Shown: piece after piece, positions 1 through 8,580 of the stretch
Layout of the letters: each line of letters starts with the position of its first letter
Position numbering within the stretch: the stretch's first letter is position 1
NCBI GenBank assembly: GCA_024642485.1
Contig: JAHEAY010000007.1
Span: forward strand, 1-46,746
Source of the DNA: Cytophagaceae bacterium
GTDB lineage: Bacteria; Bacteroidota; Bacteroidia; Cytophagales; Spirosomataceae
DNA length: 46,746 nucleotides
Direction: 5' to 3'
The notes under the pieces: generated by a model
Databases searched by the model: none
Seen by the model: only the letters and a program-made list of their open reading frames with translations
What the model was told of the DNA's origin: nothing
Position numbers and translations under genes: made by a program

Positions 1-1846
1 TTTTAGGAATCTGCGTCCGCGGAATTTTGAACTCAAACCACTCCTGCAAAGGCATGTCTAAACCAATGCCATGCATATAATTAAACAAGGATTTCTTTAA
101 GCCCTCACTAAATTGTGCATGATCAGCACCCTTTGGATCGGCATGTTCCAAATCATTATTGGCAAAGCTTCCCGGTTCCGGATTCAATATTTTTATGTGA
201 TAAGCATCCGGATTCAAGCCCACCGGACTGTGCGCCGTCAACGCAAATTGATGCCAAAAACCGGAGTGCATCACCCCATTTTCGACGAGTTGGCGTACAA
301 CTTCCAGTGAATCCACCGTCTCCTGCGCGGTCTGCGTCGGGAATCCATACATCAAATAGGCATGGACCAAAATGCCAGCCTGCGTAAAATGATCCGCGAC
401 TTGGGCTACTTGGGCCACCGTAACTCCTTTATCAATTAAGTCCAATAAACGATCCGATGCTACTTCCAATCCACCCGAAACAGCAATGCAGCCTGAGCGC
501 ACCAATAATTGGCATAAATCCTTCGTGAAACTTTTCTCAAATCGAATATTTGTCCACCACACCACCGTCAAATCCCTGCGAATGATTTCCAATGCCACAT
601 CGCGCATCAAGGCCGGTGGCGCGGCTTCATCTACAAAATGGAAGCCATTGTTTCCAGTTTGGGCAATCATCGCCTCCATGCGGTCGACCAACATAGGTGC
701 GGTCGTGGATTCGTAGTTTTTGATGTAGTCCAAAGAAATGTCGCAGAAAGTACATTTACCCCAATAACAACCATGGGCCAGCGTCAACTTATTCCAGCGG
801 CCATCACTCCAAAGGCGATGCATCGGATTGGCGATTTCGATGACAGATAAATAGGAATCCAAGGGTAAATCCGAATAATCCGGTACTCCCACGTCTTTCT
901 GCTTGACATCTGAATCTTTGGAGCCATTGATGTACGTAACCGTTCCATCGATGCAGCAAAATGTGCGTTTCAAGTCGCTTAATGCTCGTTCGCCTTGTAA
1001 ATGCTCCAGCAAATTCATCAGGGGTGTTTCCCCGTCATCCAAAGTGATAAAGTCGACGAATTCAAACACGCGGGGATCTTGTAAAGATCGTAATTCCGTA
1101 TTCGCATATCCACCACCAAAGGCGACTTTGATTTTCGGATGGTGTTTTTTGATCCATTGCCCGCAACGCAAGGCACTGTATAAATTGCCCGGAAACGGTG
1201 CTGTGATGGCAACCAAATCGGGCTTTTCGGTTTGAATTTTGGCAGCTAATAATTCTACCAAAATATCATCAATGTAAGTTAGTGGGGCTTCTAATGCCTG
1301 GTTTAATTCATGAAAACTCGATGCCGATCGCCCGAGCCGCTCCGCGTAGCGACTGAACCCAAAATGGGGGTCAACGGCATCTATGATTAAATCCGAAATA
1401 TCTTCTAAATAAAGTGTAGCCAAATGTCGCGCTTTATCGCGCACGCCCATGCTACCAAAGGCCCATTCCAAATCCGTTACTTGCTGAAAACGTGACGCTT
1501 CCGGCAGGTAATTTTGCTCGGCAATGACATGCGCCATGGTGGGGTTTTTGTCATGCAAAAAGGAAATAACAGGGTCAATGGTGCGAATGTAGGACTGTTT
1601 CAGTCGGAGCGTGCGCTGCCCGTTTTCATTCAGTTTTTTGCCGGATGCTTCAATGTGAGCGAATAATCGTTGGAGTCCTCTTTTCGAAAACAGTTGGAGA
1701 ATAACTTCCAAACCTAAGTCGGCCTGATACGACTCCATCCCCTTCGTATTCAAGAAACCCTTCAAATAAGCCGTCGCAGGGTATGGCGTATTTAATTGGG
1801 TAAACGGCGGGGTAATGAAAAATACCTTGGGAATCTTTATGTTCAT
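1..1846 (-). CDS. B12-binding-type radical SAM protein (3' end outside window)
   Basis: The reading frame is open from the ATG at 1846 to the window edge (615 codons), so the C-terminus is missing. An Rossmann-like N-terminal region (about residues 200-300, with AFGGGYANTE) is typical of the B12-binding domain, although I see no DxHxxG base-off cobalamin motif. The radical SAM motif is at residues 360-368 (CYWGKCTFC). Its spacing is CX4CX2C, one residue longer than the canonical CX3CX2C. The family uses a 4Fe-4S cluster and S-adenosylmethionine for radical chemistry; the substrate cannot be told from the sequence. The gene is divergent from the hydrolase at 2102, and the shared upstream region holds one complete composite stem-loop module. 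The protein looks cytoplasmic. Confidence 0.85.
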   Translation of the reverse strand, partial: MNIKIPKVFFITPPFTQLNTPYPATAYLKGFLNTKGMESYQADLGLEVILQLFSKRGLQRLFAHIEASGKKLNENGQRTLRLKQSYIRTIDPVISFLHDKNPTMAHVIAEQNYLPEASRFQQVTDLEWAFGSMGVRDKARHLATLYLEDISDLIIDAVDPHFGFSRYAERLGRSASSFHELNQALEAPLTYIDDILVELLAAKIQTEKPDLVAITAPFPGNLYSALRCGQWIKKHHPKIKVAFGGGYANTELRSLQDPRVFEFVDFITLDDGETPLMNLLEHLQGERALSDLKRTFCCIDGTVTYINGSKDSDVKQKDVGVPDYSDLPLDSYLSVIEIANPMHRLWSDGRWNKLTLAHGCYWGKCTFCDISLDYIKNYESTTAPMLVDRMEAMIAQTGNNGFHFVDEAAPPALMRDVALEIIRRDLTVVWWTNIRFEKSFTKDLCQLLVRSGCIAVSGGLEVASDRLLDLIDKGVTVAQVAQVADHFTQAGILVHAYLMYGFPTQTAQETVDSLEVVRQLVENGVMHSGFWHQFALTAHSPVGLNPDAYHIKILNPEPGSFANNDLEHADPKGADHAQFSEGLKKSLFNYMHGIGLDMPLQEWFEFKIPRTQIPK

Positions 1847-1890
1847 CGACGTCAAAAGTACTCCAAAAGCTTTTAAAACAAAAACACTTA

Positions 1891-1924
1891 ACCTTTGGCA
1901 ATCCTCCTCAGGTTTGCCAAAGGT
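1891..1924 (-). repeat. Stem-loop repeat, copy 1 (reverse orientation)
   Basis: Arms ACCTTTGGCAA and TTGCCAAAGGT, 11 bp perfect, then a T.T mismatch, a CCT/AGG inner stem and loop CCTC. It is the left end of composite module 1 and lies 44 bp upstream of the radical SAM start codon. Confidence 0.9.
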
Positions 1925-2016
1925 AGTTCGCTGGACTTTGCTTTCGATTAAACCAACTGATAAAAATTATCAACAAGCTGATTTTTTTGACCTTAGTATT
2001 TTCCCCTGAAAAAACT

Positions 2017-2050
2017 ACCTTTGGCAAACCTGGGGAGGATTGCCAAAGGT
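2017..2050 (+). repeat. Stem-loop repeat, copy 2
   Basis: Arms ACCTTTGGCAA and TTGCCAAAGGT, an A.A mismatch, inner CCT/AGG and loop GGGG. It is the right end of module 1, 51 bp upstream of the hydrolase ATG at 2102. Confidence 0.9.
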
Positions 2051-2101
2051 TAAGAGGGAGGTACCTGATTTTTGTATATTTCTAAAATAAAACCTATCAC
2101 G

Positions 2102-3112
2102 ATGAAAAAAATATTCCTTCTATTCGCTAGTCTTTGGCTATTACAATCTTGTGGAATAAAAGAAACGAGCGTTTCCTCGTACTTCAATTATGGAGACAGT
2201 CTCGAATCCGCAGGTGTCCGGATGATCCCCATTCAAACACCGAAGGGAACGTTCAAGGTTTGGACAAAACGATTTGGCAATAATCCCAAAATCAAAATCT
2301 TATTGCTCCATGGCGGTCCTGCCATGACGCATGAATACATGGAATGTTTCGAGACCTTTTTCCAACGAGAGGGTTTTGAGTTTTATGAATATGACCAATT
2401 GGGGTCTTATTATAGCGACCAGCCGAAGGATACGACTTTATGGACCAACGAGCGTTTTGTCGAAGAAGTCGAGCAAGTTCGCAAGGCAATCGGGGCGGAT
2501 GCATCTAATTTCTACATTATAGGAAATTCTTGGGGTGGCATTTTAGGGATGGAATATGCGCTGAAATACCAGAAAAATCTGAAAGGTTTGTTGATTTCCA
2601 ACATGGTCGCTAGCGCACCCGAATATGGAAAATACGCGGATGAGGTTTTGGCCAAACAAATGGATCCACAAATTTTAAAAGAAATCCGTGCAATTGAGGC
2701 CAAAAAGGATTTTGCCAATCCCCGCTACATGGAATTGCTAATTCCGAATTTTTACCATGAACATATTTGTCGTTTACAGGAATGGCCAGATGCCCTAAAT
2801 CGCTCCTTGAAACACGCAAACGGGGTCATCTATACACAAATGCAAGGCCCAAGTGAATTTGGTATTGGAGGTTCTTTGGCAACATGGAACATCAAAAACC
2901 GCTTGAAAGAAATCTCCGTTCCTACCTTGATGATTGGAGGAAAATATGACACCATGGATCCAAAAGCCATGGAGGAACAAAGTAAAATGGTTCAAAAAGG
3001 CTCCTATTTATATTGTCCAAACGGAAGTCACCTTTCCATGTGGGATGACCAAAAGGTCTACATGAAAGGGGTTATCGATTTCATCCACAAAGTGGATGAG
3101 GGCGCCAATTAA
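2102..3112 (+). CDS. Proline iminopeptidase-like alpha/beta hydrolase lipoprotein
   Basis: A 336-residue alpha/beta hydrolase of the proline iminopeptidase (S33) type. The oxyanion motif HGGP is at residues 70-73 and the nucleophile elbow GNSWGG puts the catalytic serine at 143. A likely acid lies in GGKYDTMDP and the histidine in NGSHLSMW. The lipobox LQSC (Cys17) after a hydrophobic stretch indicates a membrane-anchored lipoprotein. Family members release N-terminal proline or other residues from short peptides; the substrate here is not known. I start at the ATG at 2102 because it begins the signal peptide; an in-frame ATG at 2072 would put ten extra residues before it. The gene is tail to tail with the metalloprotease gene, with 2 bp between the stop codons. 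Confidence 0.85.
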   Translation: MKKIFLLFASLWLLQSCGIKETSVSSYFNYGDSLESAGVRMIPIQTPKGTFKVWTKRFGNNPKIKILLLHGGPAMTHEYMECFETFFQREGFEFYEYDQLGSYYSDQPKDTTLWTNERFVEEVEQVRKAIGADASNFYIIGNSWGGILGMEYALKYQKNLKGLLISNMVASAPEYGKYADEVLAKQMDPQILKEIRAIEAKKDFANPRYMELLIPNFYHEHICRLQEWPDALNRSLKHANGVIYTQMQGPSEFGIGGSLATWNIKNRLKEISVPTLMIGGKYDTMDPKAMEEQSKMVQKGSYLYCPNGSHLSMWDDQKVYMKGVIDFIHKVDEGAN

Positions 3113-3114
3113 AA

Positions 3115-5493
3115 TCAATCCAAGCAGTCCATCCCAATAGGTGCCCCATCTGGAATATTGGGCGTTTGCATCGGTTTCCAATCGTTCGGATTCGCCTTAA
3201 ATTGGTCAATCGTCTGAACGATGTATTTTGCCATGGCGGTTGGTTTAAGGCTATAATTTGCCCGAATCTTCTGTACTGATGCTTGCACCTGCGCCGCCGC
3301 TAGGGGAGAAATGCTAGGTGCATTCAATGCGTTCAATAAGGCCGAAACGACTTTAAAATTGATGGTTTCTTGCGTGGCATGCAGATAAGAATCTGTATGT
3401 GATTTATTAATCGTTGCTTGCATCAGCCTATCCAAAGTTTCTTCCACGCCCAATTGTTTCGAATCTACAGATTTGTTTCCAGCCAAGCGGGATAGTCGAT
3501 CCGGATGCAATAAAAAGTCTAAGGTGAAATCAGCTGCCGACTCCACCGCTCCCATGGGATCAAAAGTGATGCCCGTTTTCCCTTTGAATGATTCACGCGT
3601 CCGATCGTAATTGAAGGCGCGCGGTGGGAATAATGCGAGTTTGTCCTTTGGTATGGCGAGGGTTTGTGCATCCAAGGTAGTTGTCAGCGCTTGCAATGCA
3701 TCGAGCTGTAAAGCAAGAGGTGCTGGCGACAAGACCAGCTCTTTTCCGCCCCGCACGGCATAGTTATATTCCGAACCTCCGATGATTTTGGAAACCGCCT
3801 CCGTTTGGTAACGATGTAAGAAATACAAGGGAACAAATACATCCTCCAAATGCGAATACGCTTCATTGGGGCGAATATTGTTTACTGAAAAGTTCGCAAT
3901 GGCTTGTTGGCGAACCTTCAAAATCTTCTGTAACTCATCCACAATGGTTGTTCCATTGTCCCAAAGGTGGGCATAAATGTGCGCGCCACCCGGATTTCTT
4001 GCGTCCGCGTCCGTAATGAAACGCATTCCTTTTTCGTAAGCATTGTCCAATACTTGATTCAGCGCTGCCTGGGTTTTATGTTCTCCATAGGCATAATCGA
4101 CCGAAACCTTATCCCAATCCCCTATTTTCGTATCATAGGCATGGCTGAAATCCATTTGATTGTTTTTGAACTCGATTTGCGGATGAGGGTAATCCATCAC
4201 ACTGCTATTGTTGCGCGCACTCGCCGCATAATTATGGGCAAATCCGAGCGTATGGCCGATTTCATGTGCAGCTAATTGTCGAATTCTTGCCAAAGCCATC
4301 GCCATCATCGGACCATTGTTGGATCCATCCACGGCAAATGGGGCATTCATCAAGGCTTGGGCAATTAAGAAATCTTGGCGAATGCGAAGACTACCTAAGC
4401 TCACATGGCCTTTCATGATTTCTCCCGTACGCGGGTCGGCGATGCTCGCACCATACGACCAGCCGCGTGTCGAGCGATGTACCCATTGAATGACATGGTA
4501 GCGCACGTCCATGGGATCTGCATCTTCCGGTAATAATTTGATTTGAAAGGCATCTTTGTATCCGATGGCTTCGAATGCTTGGTTCCACCAGCGGCCTCCC
4601 TCCATCAGCGCAGAACGGATGGGTTCAGGGGTACCATTGTCCAAATAGTAAATGATGGGTTTGACTGCTTCACTCACAGCGGCTTTTGGGTCTTTTTTCT
4701 CCAAACGATGCCGCGTAATCCACTTTTTTTCAATCACTTCTTGAACCGGCGAAGCATAATCTTGAAAGGTGATCGCATTAGCCCCAGAACGTGGGTCAAA
4801 AAGGCGAGGTTGATAATTGTTGTCGGGAAGTTCAATGAACGAATGGTGTTCCACCACGGTCACATTATCGGCATTCGGAGCCACAGAACGTATTTCGGAT
4901 CCCGTTCCATTGCCAGCAAAGGTTAGTCGCGCTTCGAATTCCGTGTTTTTGGGAAACGATTTGGTTCGTTCTAATGCTAAAGAGCTTTTTGATTTATCTA
5001 GGCTATAAGTACCTTGTTTCGCTTGCGCTAAGCGTTTCAAAACTCCATGCGCATCTTGCATCAGGAAGTCCGTTAAATCGATAAAATAGGATCCATTGCG
5101 GGTATATTCGATTTTAAAACCAAACAAGACCGATTTCGCGAAAGCTTGTTGGACCGATAATTTTTCCAACGCATTCGTCGTATTCGCTCGGTAACGCGTG
5201 TTAGGCTGAACGAGGAAAATTTTATTTCCCTGCTTCTCGAAAAACACAACTTGCTCATTACCTAATTGGCCGCGGTCTAAGCCGAGGTCATTATTCCCTA
5301 CGCCCTGGGCGAGTGAATAGGCATACAAAAATTCCTCGTTGAGTTTGTTGACTTCGAGGTAGATTTTGTCGGCAGTATCATCGTAATAAAAATTGAAATA
5401 GCCCGGATGGGCTTTCATGGACTGGATTTTATCGGCGATTTGTGCTTGCGCACCTAGACTTAAAAGGACAAAAAGAAGGACTAATTTTTTCAT
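3115..5493 (-). CDS. Secreted zinc-dependent metalloprotease (DUF5117/DUF4953 type)
   Basis: A 792-residue protein with a signal peptide ending near AQAQ (residues 15-18). Residues 410-420 read HEIGHTLGFAH, the HExxHxxGxxH zinc site of metzincins. The N-terminal half (GYFNFYYDDTADKIYLEVN and the following region) and the overall length match the DUF5117/DUF4953 proteases that are common in Bacteroidota. The protein probably acts in the periplasm or outside the cell; its substrate is unknown. The gene is divergent from the PIG-L gene, with 80 bp between start codons, and convergent with the iminopeptidase-like gene. I see no frameshift or missing zinc ligand. Confidence 0.9.
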   Translation of the reverse strand: MKKLVLLFVLLSLGAQAQIADKIQSMKAHPGYFNFYYDDTADKIYLEVNKLNEEFLYAYSLAQGVGNNDLGLDRGQLGNEQVVFFEKQGNKIFLVQPNTRYRANTTNALEKLSVQQAFAKSVLFGFKIEYTRNGSYFIDLTDFLMQDAHGVLKRLAQAKQGTYSLDKSKSSLALERTKSFPKNTEFEARLTFAGNGTGSEIRSVAPNADNVTVVEHHSFIELPDNNYQPRLFDPRSGANAITFQDYASPVQEVIEKKWITRHRLEKKDPKAAVSEAVKPIIYYLDNGTPEPIRSALMEGGRWWNQAFEAIGYKDAFQIKLLPEDADPMDVRYHVIQWVHRSTRGWSYGASIADPRTGEIMKGHVSLGSLRIRQDFLIAQALMNAPFAVDGSNNGPMMAMALARIRQLAAHEIGHTLGFAHNYAASARNNSSVMDYPHPQIEFKNNQMDFSHAYDTKIGDWDKVSVDYAYGEHKTQAALNQVLDNAYEKGMRFITDADARNPGGAHIYAHLWDNGTTIVDELQKILKVRQQAIANFSVNNIRPNEAYSHLEDVFVPLYFLHRYQTEAVSKIIGGSEYNYAVRGGKELVLSPAPLALQLDALQALTTTLDAQTLAIPKDKLALFPPRAFNYDRTRESFKGKTGITFDPMGAVESAADFTLDFLLHPDRLSRLAGNKSVDSKQLGVEETLDRLMQATINKSHTDSYLHATQETINFKVVSALLNALNAPSISPLAAAQVQASVQKIRANYSLKPTAMAKYIVQTIDQFKANPNDWKPMQTPNIPDGAPIGMDCLD

Positions 5494-5523
5494 TTTCGTT
5501 TGTTGTTACTCCGGATAGACCGG

Positions 5524-5554
5524 TTTGATTTCTTGGCCAATTTGTCTATCATTG
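5524..5554 (+). promoter_or_regulatory. Putative Bacteroidota promoter for the PIG-L operon
   Basis: TTTG at 5524-5527, a 19-nt spacer and TATCATTG at 5547-5554. This matches the -33 TTTG / -7 TAnnTTTG consensus with one mismatch. The predicted start of transcription leaves a short leader before the ATG at 5574. Confidence 0.5.
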
Positions 5555-5573
5555 GCATGTAATTTCTAAACTT

Positions 5574-6434
5574 ATGAAAAATATTCTATTGTTGCTTCTT
5601 TTGGCGTTTACGAGTGTAGGCCAAACGAAACCTTTGCGAATCATTTTTATTGGTGCGCACCCAGATGATTGTGATATTAAAGGCGGAGGAACGGCTGCCT
5701 TATTTGTGGAAATGGGGCATCAAGTTAAATTTCTTTCCGTCACCAATGGGGATGCCGGTCATCAAACGCAGGGAGGCGGGATGCTTGCTAAACGGCGCAT
5801 CGCGGAAACGCGCGAAGTGGCGAAGCGTTTAGGCGTTTCCTACGATGTTTTGGATAATCATGATGGCGAATTGTTACCTACCTTGGAAATTCGCTTACAA
5901 ATCATTCGAAAAATTCGGGAATGGAAAGCGGATGTCGTGATTGCGCCTAGGTCAAATGATTACCACCCGGATCATCGTTATACGGGAATATTGGTTCAAG
6001 ATGCTGCGTTTATGGTGGGTGTTCCCAATGTCGCTCCGGATGTAGAACCGCTCCGCAAAAACCCGGTATTTCTCTATTATCAAGATAATTTCAAGAAACC
6101 CAATCCCTTCCAACCCGACATCGCCGTGGATATCACGCCGGTGATTGCTAAGAAGTTGGCCGGCCTCGATGCCCATCAATCGCAGTTTTATGAGTGGTTG
6201 CCTTGGATCGGGAATTATGAATCCGAGGTGCCCAAGGATCCAGCTAAATACAAAGATTGGTTATTGCAAAAACGTGTGTTGAAACCCAATCCCGAAGTAC
6301 AAAAGAGCCTCGTCAAATGGTATGGGGAAACGCGTGCTGCCAAAGCGCTCTATGCGGAAGCCTTTGAAATCTGTGAATATGGCACACAGCCAAGTGAAGC
6401 GGAAATTCGGAACTTGTTTCCCATGTTGAAATAA
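5574..6434 (+). CDS. PIG-L family deacetylase, exported
   Basis: A 286-residue LmbE/PIG-L protein. After a signal peptide (residues 1-17) comes the zinc motif AHPDD at 28-32, and the second metal-binding motif HPDH lies near residue 130. The family hydrolyses N-acetyl groups from N-acetylglucosamine-type sugars and conjugates. It is the first gene of a tight run: DUF1080 follows after 11 bp and the oxidoreductase overlaps that gene by 4 bp, so the three are probably co-transcribed and work on a sugar derivative in the periplasm. The exact substrate is not visible in the sequence. Confidence 0.9.
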   Translation: MKNILLLLLLAFTSVGQTKPLRIIFIGAHPDDCDIKGGGTAALFVEMGHQVKFLSVTNGDAGHQTQGGGMLAKRRIAETREVAKRLGVSYDVLDNHDGELLPTLEIRLQIIRKIREWKADVVIAPRSNDYHPDHRYTGILVQDAAFMVGVPNVAPDVEPLRKNPVFLYYQDNFKKPNPFQPDIAVDITPVIAKKLAGLDAHQSQFYEWLPWIGNYESEVPKDPAKYKDWLLQKRVLKPNPEVQKSLVKWYGETRAAKALYAEAFEICEYGTQPSEAEIRNLFPMLK

Positions 6435-6445
6435 ATCAGATACAA

Positions 6446-7093
6446 ATGAAAAATACCCTATTATTCGTTGCGCTTCTGTTGACATTTAGCTTGAATGCTC
6501 AAAACTGGAAACCACTTTTCAACGGCAAAGATTTGACCGGTTGGAAGCACGTAGGCGGCGGCTCCCGTTTCGTTGAGAATGGCTTGCTCGCTAGCAAAGG
6601 TGGCATGGGGCTCTTGTATTGGACTGGCGGAAAACTGGGCAATTGCCAAATCAAAGTCGTCTACAAAATGCAGAAATTCAATAGCAATGCCGGCATTTTT
6701 GTGAAAGTTCCTATCGAGCCCAAAGAGGAATGGATGCCCGTATTCTATGGCTATGAAGTACAAATCGATAACCACCCAGAAACCTCCGGCGAAGATGAAT
6801 ATCACATCAGTGGGACACTTTATGCTTTTACCAAACCCAAAAGCAAACCCGGGAAACCAGGTCCCGAGTGGAATACCATGTTGATCACCTTAGACGGTCC
6901 GCGGACGATTGTGCACCTCAACGATGAACTCGTGACGGATTACCGAGAAGGGGAACCTGTGCCGGCAAGGAAATTTGATTTTGAACCTTACCCAGGACGC
7001 CGACCGGATTCCGGGTATTTTGGCTTGCAAAATCATGGAGATGAAGATGTCGTGTATTTCAAAGAAGTTTCCGTTAGACCCCTCAAAAAATGA
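6446..7093 (+). CDS. DUF1080 (3-keto-disaccharide hydrolase-type) protein
   Basis: A 215-residue exported protein with a cleavable signal peptide (residues 1-18). It opens with the DUF1080 signature NWKPLFNGKDLTGWKHVGGG and has the concanavalin-like beta-sandwich pattern, ending in GYFGLQNHGDEDVVYFKEV. DUF1080 members have been linked to cleavage of 3-keto-glycosides. The very next gene is a Gfo/Idh/MocA oxidoreductase, the class that makes 3-keto sugars, so a linked oxidise-then-cleave role is likely but inferred. Its TGA overlaps the next ATG (ATGA at 7090-7093), which suggests translational coupling. Confidence 0.9.
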   Translation: MKNTLLFVALLLTFSLNAQNWKPLFNGKDLTGWKHVGGGSRFVENGLLASKGGMGLLYWTGGKLGNCQIKVVYKMQKFNSNAGIFVKVPIEPKEEWMPVFYGYEVQIDNHPETSGEDEYHISGTLYAFTKPKSKPGKPGPEWNTMLITLDGPRTIVHLNDELVTDYREGEPVPARKFDFEPYPGRRPDSGYFGLQNHGDEDVVYFKEVSVRPLKK

Positions 7094-8580
7094 AGCGTTC
7101 CGAATTTATCAAGAAAAGCACCTTAGCTTCAGCGGGGTTTTTTATCGTGCCCCGACATGTCTTAGGGGGTAAAGGTTTTGTCGCACCCAGTGATAAATTG
7201 GTCATCGCGGCGATTGGTTGTGGAGGTGAGGGGGATAATGATATCCAACATTTGGCTAAAACACCCAATAACAATTCGACCATCGGTTTTCTATGCGATG
7301 TGGATCAGCGTCAAGCCGCTCCGAAAAGAAAGCAATTTCCGAAGGCCAAATTTTACGAAGATTGGCGGGAATTGTTCGACAAAGAAGGTCAGCATTTTGA
7401 TGCGGTAACCGTTGCCATTCCAGATCATAATCATGCTTTAGTGGGTCTGCGCGCGATGCAGATGAAAAAGCATTTGTATTTGCAGAAGCCTTTGACCCAT
7501 GACATTCATGAGGCTCGAATCATTACGCAGGCGGCTTCGAAATACAAAGTCGTTACCCAAATGGGAGACCAAGGTGCTTCTTGTGAGGGCTTGCAAACGA
7601 TGCGCGAATGGATCGAAGCGGATTTGATTGGCGAGATTTCCAAAGTCTATTGCTGGACCGATCGTCCCGTTTGGCCACAAGGTATTGCCTGGCCGAAAAC
7701 CCCGAGTCGAATTCCGAAAGAACTGAACTGGGATTTATGGTTGGGGACCGCCCCCAAAACCAATTACATCGAGAACCTCGTACCCTTCAATTGGCGCGGT
7801 TGGTGGGAATTTGGTACGGGAGCACTTGGAGACATGGGTTGCCACATCATGGGGCCACCGTTTAAATTATTGAATTTGGGCTATCCGCATGAGGTGTCGG
7901 GGAGTGCTTCGACAACCTACAGCGGGGTCTTTAAGGAATCGGCCTATCCGGAAAGCGGACCCATTTCGAGTTCCTTGAAATATCGGTTTACGATGAACAA
8001 TGGCAAGGATTTGGATTTGTATTGGATGGATGGTGGCATTACTCCGGAGCGTTTGCAGGCTTTGGCGCCCGATGTGAATATGAATGATGCGCTTGGTGAT
8101 TATCCGGGGGAAAATGATTTTGAGGGTTCTACATTATTTGTGGGGACCAAAGGGGTGATAGCCTGTGGTTGGGGTGGTTCGCATCCGCGCCTGTTTTCGA
8201 AGGAATTGCAAGAGGCGGCCCAACATATCCCACAAAAATATGCCCGCGTGAAAGGTGGGATGGATGGCCATTGGTGGCAGTGGATTGATGCGAGTATTGC
8301 AGGCTATGGCAACATGGAGGTGAGTTCTCCTTTTGAGGGCTATGGCGGACCGTTGACCGAAACCGTGTTATTAGGTAATTTATTGTTGAGGAGTTTTAAT
8401 ATTCGAGAGAAGGTTAAAAAGATGGATCCCGTTTACGGAGCCATGGAAGGTTATGCCTATAGCGGAAGGTACAAGGCACTGAAATGGGATGGTGCAAATA
8501 TGCGTGTGACCAATTACGAACCAGCGAATCAGTTTTTACGTAGAACTTATCGAAAAGGCTGGGGGGATTTGGTGCTTTAA
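7090..8580 (+). CDS. Gfo/Idh/MocA family oxidoreductase, exported
   Basis: A 496-residue NAD(P)-dependent oxidoreductase. The N-terminus (KRSEFIKKSTLASAG) looks like a twin-arginine-type leader, though the arginine pair is a KR. The Rossmann motif is IAAIGCGGEGD. The usual EKP signature reads QKP (residues 132-134): the lysine remains but the glutamate is glutamine. GALGDMGCHIM is the conserved substrate-side motif. It is the third gene of the PIG-L/DUF1080 run, with a 4-bp overlap upstream. It ends tail to tail with the MFS gene, where the two stop codons share TTAA. The substrate is probably a sugar or cyclitol. Confidence 0.9.
   Translation: MKRSEFIKKSTLASAGFFIVPRHVLGGKGFVAPSDKLVIAAIGCGGEGDNDIQHLAKTPNNNSTIGFLCDVDQRQAAPKRKQFPKAKFYEDWRELFDKEGQHFDAVTVAIPDHNHALVGLRAMQMKKHLYLQKPLTHDIHEARIITQAASKYKVVTQMGDQGASCEGLQTMREWIEADLIGEISKVYCWTDRPVWPQGIAWPKTPSRIPKELNWDLWLGTAPKTNYIENLVPFNWRGWWEFGTGALGDMGCHIMGPPFKLLNLGYPHEVSGSASTTYSGVFKESAYPESGPISSSLKYRFTMNNGKDLDLYWMDGGITPERLQALAPDVNMNDALGDYPGENDFEGSTLFVGTKGVIACGWGGSHPRLFSKELQEAAQHIPQKYARVKGGMDGHWWQWIDASIAGYGNMEVSSPFEGYGGPLTETVLLGNLLLRSFNIREKVKKMDPVYGAMEGYAYSGRYKALKWDGANMRVTNYEPANQFLRRTYRKGWGDLVL

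Larger units (their letters stand above)
1891..2050. repeat. Composite stem-loop module 1
   Basis: Two 34-nt stem-loops in inverted orientation bracket a 92-nt interior. The interior starts with AGTT and ends with AACT, so the inverted ends extend past the stem-loops. CCAACTGATA begins exactly 28 nt after the first stem-loop and forms the dyad TGATAAAAATTATCA at 1958-1972 (14 of 15 bases match the 7-1-7 Fur-family box). It fills the divergent promoter region between the genes starting at 1846 and 2102. No protein is encoded. Confidence 0.8.

Noticed and set aside
113-850. Plus-strand open frames within 1-1846.
   Set aside because: They lie antisense to the well-supported radical SAM gene and have no domain, start signal or sensible composition.
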